A program made the position numbers and the translations under genes. A model generated the notes under the pieces. It searched no databases. It was not told where the DNA came from and saw nothing but the letters and a program-made list of their open reading frames with translations. A DNA stretch of 24,388 nt from Paramecium sonneborni (taxonomy: Eukaryota > Ciliophora > Oligohymenophorea > Peniculida > Parameciidae). The DNA lies in contig CAJJDN010000019.1 of NCBI GenBank assembly GCA_905182985.1, positions 353,981-378,368 of the forward strand. The letters are read 5' to 3'. Positions 1-10,937 of this stretch are shown one piece after another; the stretch's first letter is position 1, and every line of letters begins with the position of its first letter.

Positions 1-3000
1 AGTGAGAGCTTTGGGTGATGGAACCGTATTAGTTGTTACACTACAATTATTGTAAGACTAAATGGTTTTATATGGATAAACTCATTAATAAAATGGAGAA
101 AATAGTAGTGAAATTGTTATTTTAGCTCAAAACATAAATATAGGATATTTTGATTTTTCAATATCAAGCTAAGATGAAGTATTGTTAGTGTGGATAGATC
201 AAACTAATTTAGTATAAATTAAAGCATAAAAATATGATAAGACTTTGTAAAAAGTTGGATCTGAATTTATTGTTTATGATGAAACTGTAGAATGTAGAGG
301 AATATAATTTGTTACAGTAGAATATCTTGCGAATGATGAAGCAGCATTTGTATTATTTGGAAATAATTAAATTTTTATCAAAAAATATGATATAAATAAT
401 ACTGGATCATAAATAGAATATGTTGGATATTTTTATTAGGATTATTGGGAATGGTAGCAATGGTAAACTGAAAATAAATTCAATTATCCATATTACTTAG
501 AATTTTGGTTCAAAAGAGAACCATCCATAATTTCAACAATTGATTTTATATTTGTAGTATACTAAGAAAATTAAAGAATAGTATTAACACAGTTTGGTTA
601 TGACTTATTTAGATATACTAATTTTATTTTTGACTCAGTAGTTCCAATTTAACCATCAGCTGCTAAATTAGAAAACGGAAACATTGTTATTTTATGGGTA
701 GATAAAGTATAATCTAATTCACAATTATCAAATCAATAGGAAATTAAATCATATTAACAGCATGCAATTGTTTATGCTATTTTTGACCCTTACTTGATCA
801 CAACAAAATATAATTATTTTGGTATTGATTATGTTAGAGAATTAAAACCAGATGTAGCAGCCATAACAAATGGTTTTGCAATTACATTTTCAGGTATTAG
901 TGAAAAAAATTTTAGAAATATTGATCTCAGAGTAGTTTATTTCGATTTAAATGGCAATTAATAATCTGGATTTATACCAATCAGCTTCAATAGTTAACAA
1001 CCAGTAAATCCTATAATTTCAGCATTTTTAGATGGATCAATAATAGTTACCTGGAATGAAGGATCATAGATTTATGCGCAAAAGTTAAATAGAAATGGAA
1101 TTATTTAGCCATTTAATTCTATTTTATGTTCATAATTTTGTAGAAAATGCACATAATAAAATTCATGCAATGAATGCTTTGATGGATACTTTTTAGATAG
1201 TTATAATTAATGTCAACCTATATGTTTAATACCTAATTGCTATTCATGCACTTATTGGTCAAATCGTTGTGTTAGTTGTAATAAAGGCTATTATTTAGAT
1301 GAAATCAACATTGAATGTAAGGCTATTGATTATTCATTAAATTAAGAATTTGTTCTTTAAGATAATGTTCAATAAGCATAATCTACTCCTCTCATTTTAG
1401 AAAATGATTAAGGATAAATTATCCATTTGTGGCTTAATTATGACACAAAATAATTATTTGCATAAAGTTTTACTAATGATGGCAGTTTAGTATTTGATCC
1501 TTAACCTATTATGAGTTTAGAGTATTCTAATTATCAGGCTTTTACAGCAGCATATCATAAATAATCTAATCAACTTGTGGTTTTGTTAGCAAATGATGAT
1601 TCAAGAATTATTGTTTACTTTAAAGATAACTTTGAAATGATCCCAAATATTATCAAATTAGATGATCTATTATCATCAGAGTTTATTTACTTGTAATTAT
1701 AGAATATTAAATTATATACATATTATGGTGGATTAATACTATTTGTAAATGGAGATCGAAAAGTAATTGCTGGTCAGTTTTCTCCAAATCCTTCGATCAA
1801 GGTTTGTAATGTTCCTGAATTAATTCTTTTAGATCTACAAGGAAATTAATTAGTTCCATCAATAATCTTTCATACTTAAGATAGAAAATTATAAAACCTG
1901 TTCTTAGATTAAAATTATGATTGCTATCAATGGAATATCAATGATATTCTAATCGATGATTATATTTATGTAATGCTCTATGATGTTAAAAATGGATAAT
2001 AATGGATTTAAAATTATGATTTCAGTGGCCAAAAATAAAATGAAAGAAATTTAGGAGATCTTTTATCATTACATTAGAATTAAGGTGCAATAAAAAAATT
2101 CTAAGGGGAACTCTTTATTTTTGCAGGGTTTAATCGTTTAGTAAAAATGTCCCCATTAATGGATGTTTTAATAAATGAAGATCTTCCTTCATTCGATATA
2201 TCTTATTAAAATGTATAAATTGTTAGAATAACCTATTCATAAATAAGTTACATTTTTGTTCAACAATTTATATACTCAAGAAGATATAAATTAGTAATAT
2301 ATGATTACTAAATGAAATTTATCGTATTTTAAGAATTGATATCACCCACATCTCTATTTTAAGGATCATTTACTTATATAAAATAATAAAATGACGATTT
2401 ATTATTCAGTTGGTTAGAATAGGGATTGAATCATGATAATTAAGGTAAATCAATGATTTTAAGGGTTGGTTTATTAGGTTAACGATTAAAATTCTAAGAT
2501 TTTTCTTGTTTACCTGTTTGTTTATCATGTACAGCTATAATTAGATGTTAATCTTGCATAGAGAATTATGAATTATTGAATTAGAAATGTATGCCAATTT
2601 GTTCAAGTAATTGCATAAGTTGTTCATAACCATTTACATGTGATGTTTGTTAGACATAATATTATAGTGATGATTCCTCCAATTGTTAAACTTTGATTGG
2701 TCAACCAATTGAAAAATAATTAGATAATACATTTAATTATGCTGAGAACTTACCTAGAGTTGCTTCATTTTCAGATGGTGGCTCTGTTATTGTATGGTAA
2801 AGTGAATTATAAGATGGAAGCGGTTTTGGAGTTTATGCATAATTGATTAGTCCAGAAGGAATTGCAATTAATTAGATTATACAAGTCAATATAAACACAA
2901 AGAATTCATAGTTCATGCCTGATGTTACTATTTTACCTAATAATAATGTAATTATAATATGGGCTGATGGAGATATTAATAATTAATCTGAACTCTATTT

Positions 3001-6000
3001 CTAGATATTTGATTCAGAACTGAATAGAATTGGAACTCCTACATTTGTTGATAATTTGTCCATCTAATATTTAGAATATTATGATAGGCCATTTGTAGTT
3101 CAAGGATTAAACAATAATCGATTTGTGATTTCATGGATTCTTAACACAAATGCTTAAAGATCTATATTTGTATCATTATTTGATACAAATGGAGTATTAA
3201 AAAAATCAAATTAAATTATAAACTTTGATTCAAATAATGAAGTTGTAATAAATTCAAATGGAATCAATTTTGTTATAGTTTATAAATAAGCTGGATAGTT
3301 AGCTGCAACATTTTATAATTTAGAGGGTGAAGAATAATTAAGCAGAACCTACCCAATTTATGGAGTTTCTTCTCCTAGTATAACTTCTAATTCAAAATAA
3401 GAATATATAATATGTTGGAGTGAAAATGATAGAATTAAATATTAACTTTTCGGTAGTGATTTGAATCAATAAGGTTATATTTTAGAAGCAGAATCATTAA
3501 ATACAAAAACAGATAATCCAGATATAACAGCATTTTCAAGTGGTTTTGCAATCGTTTGGTAAAATTCGGATTTATACTCAACCAGATAAAGAAAATTAAG
3601 ATTATAAATTTTTGATACAAATGGAGTATCAAAAGGTCCTTCTATAGAAGTAAATACAATAACAATTAACACAGAATACCCATAAATATCAACTTTAAGT
3701 AATGATAAATTTGCTGTCATTTGGGATGGATAAAAATAACAAAGCGATGAAAAAAAAGGAATATTTATGATGAAATTTGGATCAGATGGTTCTAAAGAAT
3801 TAATAGATGGAATTGTATGCCCAAATAAATGTAAGAGTTGTTCTTCAACAACAACATGCATTACATGCTCTAATTAATATAAATTATCTGATGGACTTTG
3901 TTAACCAGAATGTCCATCTAATTGTAGCTAATGTTCAATACCTGATTTCTGTGATCTATGTTAAGATGGATTCATACTTGATCCATCAGGATTATGTTCA
4001 GCTATTACATCAAATCTATTACCTGAAGATCCTTTATTAGCAACTCCATTTGATGAATTACCTAGTTTTTCATCAACTACAACAATTGGTCAAAGTGACG
4101 TTTTAGTATATTCAGGAACAGTCACTTTTGAGAATGATTCTTATTTATTAAAGGTGAATCTATAATTGATTGCAGGTGCAAATCAACATGAATTTTCATA
4201 CTCAATAAAATTAGTATCTTTAAAATCTTAAGTTATGTAATCTGACGTATTAATCAGAGAAGATAATTCAATCTAAATATATTGGGTAGAACTTATAGAA
4301 AAAGAAACTTTATTAATAAAATTGATAACAATTAGTTATGAATTAGTAATAGTAGAATATGAAAAATAAATTGATAGTATTCCTTATACTTAATATAAAC
4401 GAGATTCACATGAAGATTTTGTTACTTATCTATTTTATCAAAATAGCAAATATTATGTTATATTTTCACATTATTCAGAATTGTTGAAATATGAAGTTTA
4501 CTAATACAGAATAAGTTATGATTACAAAAGAGTAACTAATCCTGAAAGAATATTGGAAATTCAAAGATAAATAAGATTTGGGCAAATTTGCTTTAGTTAG
4601 GATTAGATTGTTATTATAGAAATTAATTAATATTACCTGTTGAGATCACATTCATATAGTATAGATTTCACCAATGTTATAATAACAGAAAACTAATTAA
4701 CTATGTCGGTAATTATTTATGTCTAATCGTTTACAATAAAGAGACTTTATAATAGCAACTTTGTAATTTCTTGGAAGACAGGATCAACTTAGTCATAAAG
4801 TTCAAAGAATCAAATCTATTGTACAATCTTAGAGAATAATCTCTGGAGATTTACAGATTACTAATTGGTAGCAAATTCAAATGGAATGCTAGAGAATCCT
4901 TAGATTATAGTATTGGAAAGTAGATTTGCAATAATCTGGAATAATTTCATATCAATTAAATATTCTTAATTAAGTATTTCATTTTATGAGGAATCAGGAA
5001 TTTTCGTATCAGAGACAAAACAAGTGAATACAATTAGTAATAACATAAAATATTACTTTGCTAAAGTGATCAATAGAAATTAGATAGCAATAAATTGGAT
5101 GGCATCTTATACAACAATAAGCTTATCAATAAAATATTAATATTATTATTTGAGAATTTCAGATTAGAATGAATTATTACCTTCTCCTAATTTGATTTGT
5201 ATGAAAGAATGTGGTTCATGTTAAAATGAATATACATGTTAAAGTTGTATAACAGATTATGCATTGAATCCTACGACTTTTAAATGTGAAGCATAATGTC
5301 CATAAACATGTTTGAAATGCAGTTCTCCAACAATATGTTCAGTATGTAAGGAAGGTTATAAATTGTCAGATAAAAACTAATGTGAGAAGAATATATGTAA
5401 AGAAAATTGTTTATTGTGTAATGAATTTGGAGAGTGTTTAAAATGTTCTAAAAATTTCTATGTAAGTTCATAACATATGACTGATTGTATTGGAACATGT
5501 GGACCAAATTGTACAGTATGTACATCTCCACCAGTTTGTAGCTAATGCTAAGATTCTTACTATTGGAGTGAAAACAAAACTGAATGTGTTTTATTTGAAG
5601 AAGTGATTATAGAGAAAACTATATCTGATCCATTAATTGCAACATTCCCTAATGGAGATTATATTGCAGTATGGTCTGAAGAAGGTCTAGATGCGGGTGT
5701 ATATTTCTAAATTTACAGAAAGAATGGTTAAAAAGTAGGATCAAAAACAAAAGTAAATATGGATGAATTAGGAATGAGAAGGTTATTATAATCTGTAAAT
5801 TCAAACAATGTTAAAACTCTCTTTTCAGACGTAGCAACATTTGATTAAGACTTTGTTATTTTATGGGTGGATTAGATTGTTGGAGACATGAAAGTTAAAC
5901 TAAAAAAATTTGATACCAATGGTTAAGCTATGGGCAAAGAAGTATAAATTGCTTAGATACCAAAATAAGATTTAAATAGTATTGCAGCTCCATGTATTAT

Positions 6001-7309
6001 TAAAAAGACCACAAATAATAATTTTGTTATTGGTTTCTTCAATTAAGTTGAATAATCTATAAATAAGACTGCTACTATGTTTTTATAATCATTTAACTAG
6101 ACTATGTAACCTATTGGATAAATACAAATGTTAGATAATGCTGATATAACTAAACCACCTATGATATCTAGTGATGAAGATGGTGTTATTTCTATTACAT
6201 TTTCAAGTGAAGGGGCTACCTTCTTAGCTCAAATTTCAACTTAGGGTGATATCGTAACAGAACCTCAAAAAGTAGATGAAGGTAAAGCATTCAAATCTAC
6301 TAATTTGAAGAATAAATTTATTGTTTTTATATTTGAAGGAGTTAGTACAAATGTTTCACCTCCACAATATATTCTATCTTATTAGATTATGAATTTAGAT
6401 AAAATATTGTCTGAAGCTAGAATCTTTGCTAGTCCATAATATGGAGAAGAACATCCATATATTACTGCATTTGGTCATGGCTTTATCATTGCTTGGAGAA
6501 CTGTTGATAAATCACTCAAATCTAAAGATATCTTGTTTTAAATTTTTGATGGAGATGGAATATAGATTTCTAATTAGACTTAAGTTAATAGATAAGGGCT
6601 TTATCCAAAAAATCCTAGTATTTAAATACTAAATGATGAAGAATTTTATATTACTTGGACAGCTACTAATAATAATCAATAAGATAATTTCTATCTTTAA
6701 CAATTTAAAAAATCAGATTTAATCATTTAAGACCCAATCAATTAAGAAGTTGAATAACCTATTATTTGTCCATTGAATTGTTTATCTTGTTTGAGTAATA
6801 CGATTTGTGAAAATTGTGTATCAGGATATTATGTTGAAAACAATTTCTGCTAAATAGATTGTGGAATCGATTGTCTTTCATGTTCTATCCCCAATTAATG
6901 TGATGAATGCATGCTAGGATATGAAGTCTCACTTAATCATACTTGTGTCTAAATTTAATGTGAAAATGGTTACACTCTCTCTGAAAATATGGAATGTGTA
7001 CTAACTTGCTCTCAAAATTGCAATCAATGTTAATCTTATGATAAATGTTTGGTTTGTGAAACAGATTACAATTTGTTCAAAGGAAATTGCGTTAAATTTA
7101 CTGAAGAAATAGATGTAAATGAGGATACTGAGCAATTACCCTATTATTATATTATTCTTATATGTTTAGGAGCCTTATGCTTTTTAGGACTTACGGCTTA
7201 TGCCATCTGGAGATTTAAATTCAGAAATCCAGTTTAATCATAAAGAAGTCAACAAAGATAAGTTATTGAGGAAAGAGAAAACACAATTTTAGATTCCAGA
7301 ATCAATTGA
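1..7309 (+). CDS. Giant cysteine-rich repeat membrane protein, 5'-truncated (gene 1)
   Basis: Read with TAA/TAG as Gln, the frame starting at base 2 is open for 2435 codons to TGA at 7307-7309; the 5' end lies outside the window. Cysteine-rich clusters of the furin/growth-factor-receptor type (CxxC..C..C..GYYLD..C pattern) lie at 1127-1318, 2507-2686, 3818-3997, 5198-5587 (long) and 6767-7090 (long), i.e. fragment residues about 376, 836, 1273, 1733 and 2256. Between them are roughly 400-residue beta-rich stretches with repeated signatures such as SVIVWQS, DGSGFGVYAQ and IFDTNG. One hydrophobic helix near residues 2382-2403 is followed by a basic, polar tail ending in LDSRIN. This suggests a type I membrane protein with a huge extracellular part. 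No intron is needed to keep the frame. It is paralogous to the gene at 12678. It lacks the regular cysteine periods expected of Paramecium surface antigens. The ligand is unknown; the gene call is firm, the function is not. Confidence 0.9.
2..3342 (+). repeat. Paralogous block A, partner of 21045-24388
   Basis: This stretch aligns in frame with 21045-24388. The offset is 21043 at the left end and 21046 at the right, because the other copy has one extra codon near 21496-21520. Differences are mostly single substitutions, around 10 percent by eye in the first 250 bases and far fewer in places. Positions 2276-2458 match 23322-23504 without a single difference. Both copies stay open, so this is divergence of two functional tandem genes. 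Confidence 0.9.
1127..7090 (+). repeat. Five-fold array of beta-rich plus Cys-cluster units in gene 1
   Basis: Cysteine clusters start at 1127, 2507, 3818, 5198 and 6767. Successive starts are 1380, 1311, 1380 and 1569 bases apart, about 437-523 residues. A typical cluster is about 60 residues with 8-12 Cys, in two CxxxCxxC modules each ending in GY-Y/F-L-D-type sequence and a final Cys. The clusters at 5198 and 6767 are about twice as long as the others (390 and 324 bases against 180-192). Confidence 0.8.
2756..2860 (+). repeat. Bacterial-adhesin-like VVxW / DGSGxGVYAQ motif in gene 1
   Basis: The translation reads SFSDGGSVIVWQSE, then DGSGFGVYAQ, then a xxxxGIAINQIIQVN-like end. From memory of such proteins, large bacterial RTX/adhesin-type proteins carry repeats of the form LxDGGFVVxWxSxxQDGSGxGVYAQRYDxxGxxVGxEFxVN. 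A second strong copy of the pattern in this gene is near 5630-5760 (YIAVWSEEG, GVYFQIYRKNGQKVGSKTKVN). The signature suggests short beta-sheet blades, perhaps a propeller; the fold is inferred. Confidence 0.6.
7145..7210 (+). other. C-terminal transmembrane helix of gene 1
   Basis: This encodes about 22 mostly hydrophobic residues (IILICLGALCFLGLTAYAIW) between an acidic stretch (EEIDVNEDTEQL) and a basic start to the tail (RFKFRNP). That charge pattern fits a single-pass helix with the N-terminal bulk outside the cell or in a lumen. The tail after it is about 32 residues and rich in Gln, Arg and Glu. Confidence 0.85.
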
Positions 7310-7422
7310 GATATATATATTCATTCAAAAATATCAAAATCATAATCTATTTCTTTCTAGATTTTCTTCATTATATTACTTAGTTTATTTTATAATAAGC
7401 AGATTAGTTATTATAAATTAGT
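7310..7422. other. Short spacer between gene 1 stop and the minus-strand kinase remnant stop
   Basis: These 113 bases are very AT-rich and separate two convergent stop codons (TGA 7307-7309 on plus; TGA at 7423-7425 on minus). Nothing beyond a presumed shared 3' UTR region can be recognised. Such tight spacing is usual in Paramecium-type macronuclear genomes. Confidence 0.6.
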
Positions 7423-8035
7423 TCACTTCTCTTATGAATCCTCTAAATTACACTAAATTGAAGAATCCTAATCATTTTTTGATATTTTTGCATTTTATTA
7501 TAAACTTCTTAGTATTTCATACACTTCGTTTATTACTGGTCTATCCTAGGGTTTATTTTAAGCATTTAGAAATAGTTCTATAAATTTTTAAGGGTACTAT
7601 GTATTATTAATCTAATTCAGCCAACCGTTTTAACTAAACTCTCATTAATATCATCAAGAAAATGTTTTTGTAGCTATAGTTTTATAGAATTGTCGGATTA
7701 CAATGAATCCATTTTTTTTCCATTTGATTTGATGAATTTCTTGAAGTTAGAAAAATTAAAAACTCTTTTGATACAACCTGTTGCCCAATTATAAGTATTA
7801 GCGCCTTTATTATTGGCTGTAGTTCAGTGGTATGTAAGAGTTCTTGGGTTCGTTATATTTTTAATGATTATCCAATAATAGATGGAATAAGCCATCTAAT
7901 ACTATCTGACAATGATGTAGTACATTATGGTAATGTGTTTTTATGAGTTTTGATTTGACATTCAAGTGTTTTAGGCATAGCAATAATAATTATGATACAA
8001 TTACAGAAATATCATAAAATTATGATATGTAGAAA
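7423..8035 (-). pseudogene. Protein kinase C-lobe remnant
   Basis: On the minus strand the last part reads FLNAQNKPQDRPVINEVYEIL, then about 25 polar residues to TGA at 7423-7425. That is a good match to kinase subdomain XI (L..nPxdRPxI.EVxxIL). Further upstream, kinase-like pieces appear in changing frames: WATGCI (subdomain IX, about 7769-7795), NEPKNSYIPLNY (activation-loop end), NVLHHCQIVLDGLF (subdomains VIb-VII) and QLLLCLKHL (VIa). The HRD and DFG motifs are not intact. The reading needs frame changes and crosses TGA at 7617-7619. A possible 20-base GTA...TAG intron sits at 7578-7597. The N-lobe is absent; the remnant stops near 8035 where the calcium-channel remnant begins. The subdomain XI match is convincing; the rest is weaker. 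The plus strand is also open here, which I take to be a shadow. Confidence 0.5.
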
Positions 8036-8036
8036 A

Positions 8037-8649
8037 TGGTCGGGATAGATTAATCTATTCATAAAATGAATATGATGGAGTTTATCATAGATATACTTTT
8101 AATTACTTTAGTCGTTTTGTTTTTGATAATACAGTTAAAATTGTTTTGGTGATGATTATGCTCAATTTGTATATAAGATATTATTTTTGATACTTTTATT
8201 GAGAGAAAACTTCAAGAAAGAATAATGATTAAACTATGAAATGTTTTTTATGTGGTATCACAAGAGAAAAATTTGAAAAAATGACGAAGGAGGAGGCATG
8301 GGCTTTTAGGAACATATTGAATTTGAACATTACATGTGGAATTACATATATTATTATGCTTATTTGAAACACAAAGATGAAAATGACTTTAATGGAAATA
8401 AATTCTATATATAATCTAAGATAGATCTCAAGGATATAAGTTGGATGCCTATTAAAAGGTAATATTTAATTCATATTTTTAGAGCACGATTTGCTAAAGA
8501 AGAAATAGAAGGGTAATAAAATCTAGGAAGCTATTGGAATCAAAATGAAAGCCATGAATGATTCATTAGAGAAGATTTAAGATTGAATGAAACATTTTAT
8601 TGACATTATAAATAATCAACCTGTTAGTATGACAGAAACCTTTCATTGA
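8037..8649 (+). pseudogene. IP3-receptor/ryanodine-type calcium release channel, C-terminal remnant
   Basis: The pieces follow the order of an inositol-trisphosphate receptor C-terminus. A pore-flanking part (GIDQSIHK, EYDGVYHRYTFNYF) is followed by a last membrane helix (KIVLVMIMLNL), IIFDTFIE, then CFLCGITREKFEK, then EHIEFEHYMWNYIYYY and WMPIKR, then a C-terminal helix (IGIKMKAMNDSLEKIQD) ending in a TGA at 8647-8649. CxxCG followed by FxEHIxxEHxMWxY is a hallmark of the family, which releases calcium from internal stores. It is broken: frame changes between EYDGVYH and the upstream piece, around IIFDTF, at the A6 run 8276-8281 (one A too few to join the Cys motif to EHIE), and near 8525, plus an in-frame TGA after KIQD. 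A 24-base intron interrupts it at 8459-8482. The N-terminal thousands of residues are missing. Confidence 0.75.
8459..8482 (+). other. 24-base Paramecium-type intron inside the calcium-channel remnant
   Basis: The segment begins GTAATA and ends TTTTTAG, is pure AT apart from the splice ends and one C, and is 24 bases long. Removing it joins WMPIKR to ARFAKEE in the same frame. This size and the GTA...TAG ends are typical of Paramecium introns and support the organism assignment. Confidence 0.65.
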
Positions 8650-9152
8650 TAGAAAATATCACTTATTAACTCATTTATTTATAGTGATCAAACTTTCTAC
8701 ATTAAGATTTAAATATTCATAATAACTTTATATTAAGAGACTTTATTTAATTAATTGAAGAAAATTTTCTAATATTTAATATATTAAATATATTGAAAAT
8801 ACATTAAAAAATTCAAAATGAAAAAATAGGATAAATTTTCTAATAATTTAAGATTTTGAACTAAGAATGATAATTATGGAAATAATCAAAACAATAATAA
8901 CAAATTTTTGAATAAATGTCAAAATCTTATAATTTCATCAATATCTAAGCAATATTTCTTAATCTATAATTAATGAACCTCCATAAAGAGCTAATCTTTT
9001 AATAGAATATTTTATGATGAAATCAAGTTTTTGATATTACGGATTATTGTTATTTGAAATAATATTTAATATTTATTTTAAAATTGCAAGGGGGTATGTT
9101 GTATTGCTATAAAAATGAAATCACATATCCTTTTTTTTTAATATAAATAATT
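8650..9152. promoter_or_regulatory. AT-rich upstream region of gene 2 (first assembly copy)
   Basis: This is about 500 bases with no convincing gene on either strand, lying just upstream of the gene 2 start codon. It probably holds the promoter and short 5' UTR. Visible features are a perfect 20-base palindrome at 8772-8791, a G5 run near 9091 that is unusual in this AT background, and a T9 run just before the start. No defined promoter motif could be recognised. Confidence 0.4.
8772..8791. repeat. Perfect 20-base AT-only palindrome
   Basis: The sequence ATATTTAATATATTAAATAT equals its own reverse complement. It recurs at 11060-11079 only because of the assembly overlap. In such AT-rich DNA this may be chance. 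Confidence 0.5.
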
Positions 9153-9956
9153 ATGCACTATAGCTTATATTATTATGCATTTGTTTTAATATTGGGATGC
9201 CACTTAGTTGAAGGAAATCAAAGAATTTTAGCAGAGTCCACTCCTTCTAGTACGAAATGGCAATTTGATTAATTTTCTACACAGGTGGAATAGAATATGT
9301 AAACAGTTGTCTTTCCAAATAAATAATTATTATTTGTGTAGAGCCTCGTGGATGAAGATGAAAAGAAATCCATCATTTTATAAAAATATGAGAGAGATGA
9401 AACAAAAATTGGAAATGAACTAAAATTTGGTGATTTAAATACAGAATGTATGAGGCCTAAGGTAACGTTAATAAGCAATATTGGGTTTGCTTTAAGTTGG
9501 ATCGAAAAAAAGATAGAGACAACCAAATTATATATTTAAATCTTAAATTTTGATTTAAATCCAATCACTTAAAAACAAGAAATAAATGATATTCATTTAG
9601 AAGTTCATTGGGATTTTGTATCAGAATTTCATTATATATATTATATTAATGAAACTAAGTTATTAATTCTGTACAAAGGTCCTAATAAAACAAAAATATG
9701 GCATGGAACCATTTATGACTACTAAGATAATACTAGAACATCTGATGTTAATTTGATCTTTTCTAAGTAAGTGTCTATTGCTGTAAATTAATTATTAGTT
9801 ATTGTTTTAATACAAAAGATAGAAGATACTTATAGTAATTAAGTTACTATTTTAAATTAAGATGGATAAATTTAAAGAACATTTAAATTATATTAATATT
9901 ATTATGATATTTAAAGCTTTTAACCAAAAATTACAGCACTTTCAAATAATAATTTT
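9153..9956 (+). CDS. Gene 2 N-terminal part, redundant assembly copy 1 (268 codons)
   Basis: It starts ATG with a clear signal peptide (MHYSLYYYAFVLILGC...) and stays open with TAA/TAG as Gln until the N at 9957. It matches the beginning of the complete frame at 12678. It breaks off because the contig ends, so it should not be counted as a separate gene. Confidence 0.8.
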
Positions 9957-9957
9957 N
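9957..9957. other. Single-N assembly join 1
   Basis: The base before the N corresponds to 12244 and the base after it corresponds to 7670. Two contigs overlapping by 2287 bases were therefore placed end to end. Confidence 0.9.
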
Positions 9958-10323
9958 GTAGCTATAGTTTTATAGAATTGTCGGATTACAATGAATCCAT
10001 TTTTTTTCCATTTGATTTGATGAATTTCTTGAAGTTAGAAAAATTAAAAACTCTTTTGATACAACCTGTTGCCCAATTATAAGTATTAGCGCCTTTATTA
10101 TTGGCTGTAGTTCAGTGGTATGTAAGAGTTCTTGGGTTCGTTATATTTTTAATGATTATCCAATAATAGATGGAATAAGCCATCTAATACTATCTGACAA
10201 TGATGTAGTACATTATGGTAATGTGTTTTTATGAGTTTTGATTTGACATTCAAGTGTTTTAGGCATAGCAATAATAATTATGATACAATTACAGAAATAT
10301 CATAAAATTATGATATGTAGAAA
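9958..10323 (-). pseudogene. Kinase remnant, redundant assembly copy
   Basis: This is the duplicate of 7670-8035 from the contig overlap. The subdomain XI end is missing here because the contig begins inside the remnant. Confidence 0.45.
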
Positions 10324-10324
10324 A

Positions 10325-10937
10325 TGGTCGGGATAGATTAATCTATTCATAAAATGAATATGATGGAGTTTATCATAGATATACTTTTAATTACTTTAGT
10401 CGTTTTGTTTTTGATAATACAGTTAAAATTGTTTTGGTGATGATTATGCTCAATTTGTATATAAGATATTATTTTTGATACTTTTATTGAGAGAAAACTT
10501 CAAGAAAGAATAATGATTAAACTATGAAATGTTTTTTATGTGGTATCACAAGAGAAAAATTTGAAAAAATGACGAAGGAGGAGGCATGGGCTTTTAGGAA
10601 CATATTGAATTTGAACATTACATGTGGAATTACATATATTATTATGCTTATTTGAAACACAAAGATGAAAATGACTTTAATGGAAATAAATTCTATATAT
10701 AATCTAAGATAGATCTCAAGGATATAAGTTGGATGCCTATTAAAAGGTAATATTTAATTCATATTTTTAGAGCACGATTTGCTAAAGAAGAAATAGAAGG
10801 GTAATAAAATCTAGGAAGCTATTGGAATCAAAATGAAAGCCATGAATGATTCATTAGAGAAGATTTAAGATTGAATGAAACATTTTATTGACATTATAAA
10901 TAATCAACCTGTTAGTATGACAGAAACCTTTCATTGA
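10325..10937 (+). pseudogene. Calcium release channel remnant, redundant assembly copy
   Basis: This duplicates 8037-8649 with the same breaks, including the A6 frameshift site and the 24-base intron (10747-10770). Because the damage is shared, it adds no independent evidence. Confidence 0.7.

Larger units (their letters stand above)
7670..9956 (+). repeat. Contig-overlap block, copy 1 (2287 bases)
   Basis: It matches 9958-12244 at a constant offset of 2288, with no difference in the stretches compared, including non-coding DNA. It ends at the N at 9957. The exact coincidence of the repeat ends with an N marks it as the unmerged end of a contig, not a biological repeat. Confidence 0.9.

Noticed and set aside
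3435..6632. Short standard-code ORFs of 62-128 codons in both strands of gene 1 (also around 18333-19869 in gene 2)
   Set aside because: Each lies within a giant frame that is open under the ciliate code; they are fragments cut at TAA/TAG Gln codons or shadows in other frames.
1..7309. Paramecium-type immobilisation (surface) antigen
   Set aside because: The cysteine clusters are separated by about 400 residues of beta-rich sequence, not arranged in tight continuous Cys periods, and the C-terminus has a membrane helix with a charged tail, not a GPI-type end.
7501..7956. Plus-strand open frame with hydrophobic stretch (LLLAVVQWYVRVLGFVIFLMI) that could be a membrane protein or the upstream part of the channel remnant
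   Set aside because: It overlaps the minus-strand kinase-like sequence, does not match the expected pore region of calcium release channels, and long open frames are common when only TGA stops. It remains a weaker alternative.
8772..8791. Palindrome as a terminator or protein-binding site
   Set aside because: It is AT-only in very AT-rich DNA, without a recognisable motif; chance is a sufficient explanation.
9269..9526. Identical 85-codon minus-strand ORFs at 9269-9526, 11557-11814 and 12794-13051
   Set aside because: They are antisense to the gene 2 N-terminal coding frame, are open only by chance, and occur three times because of the contig overlaps.
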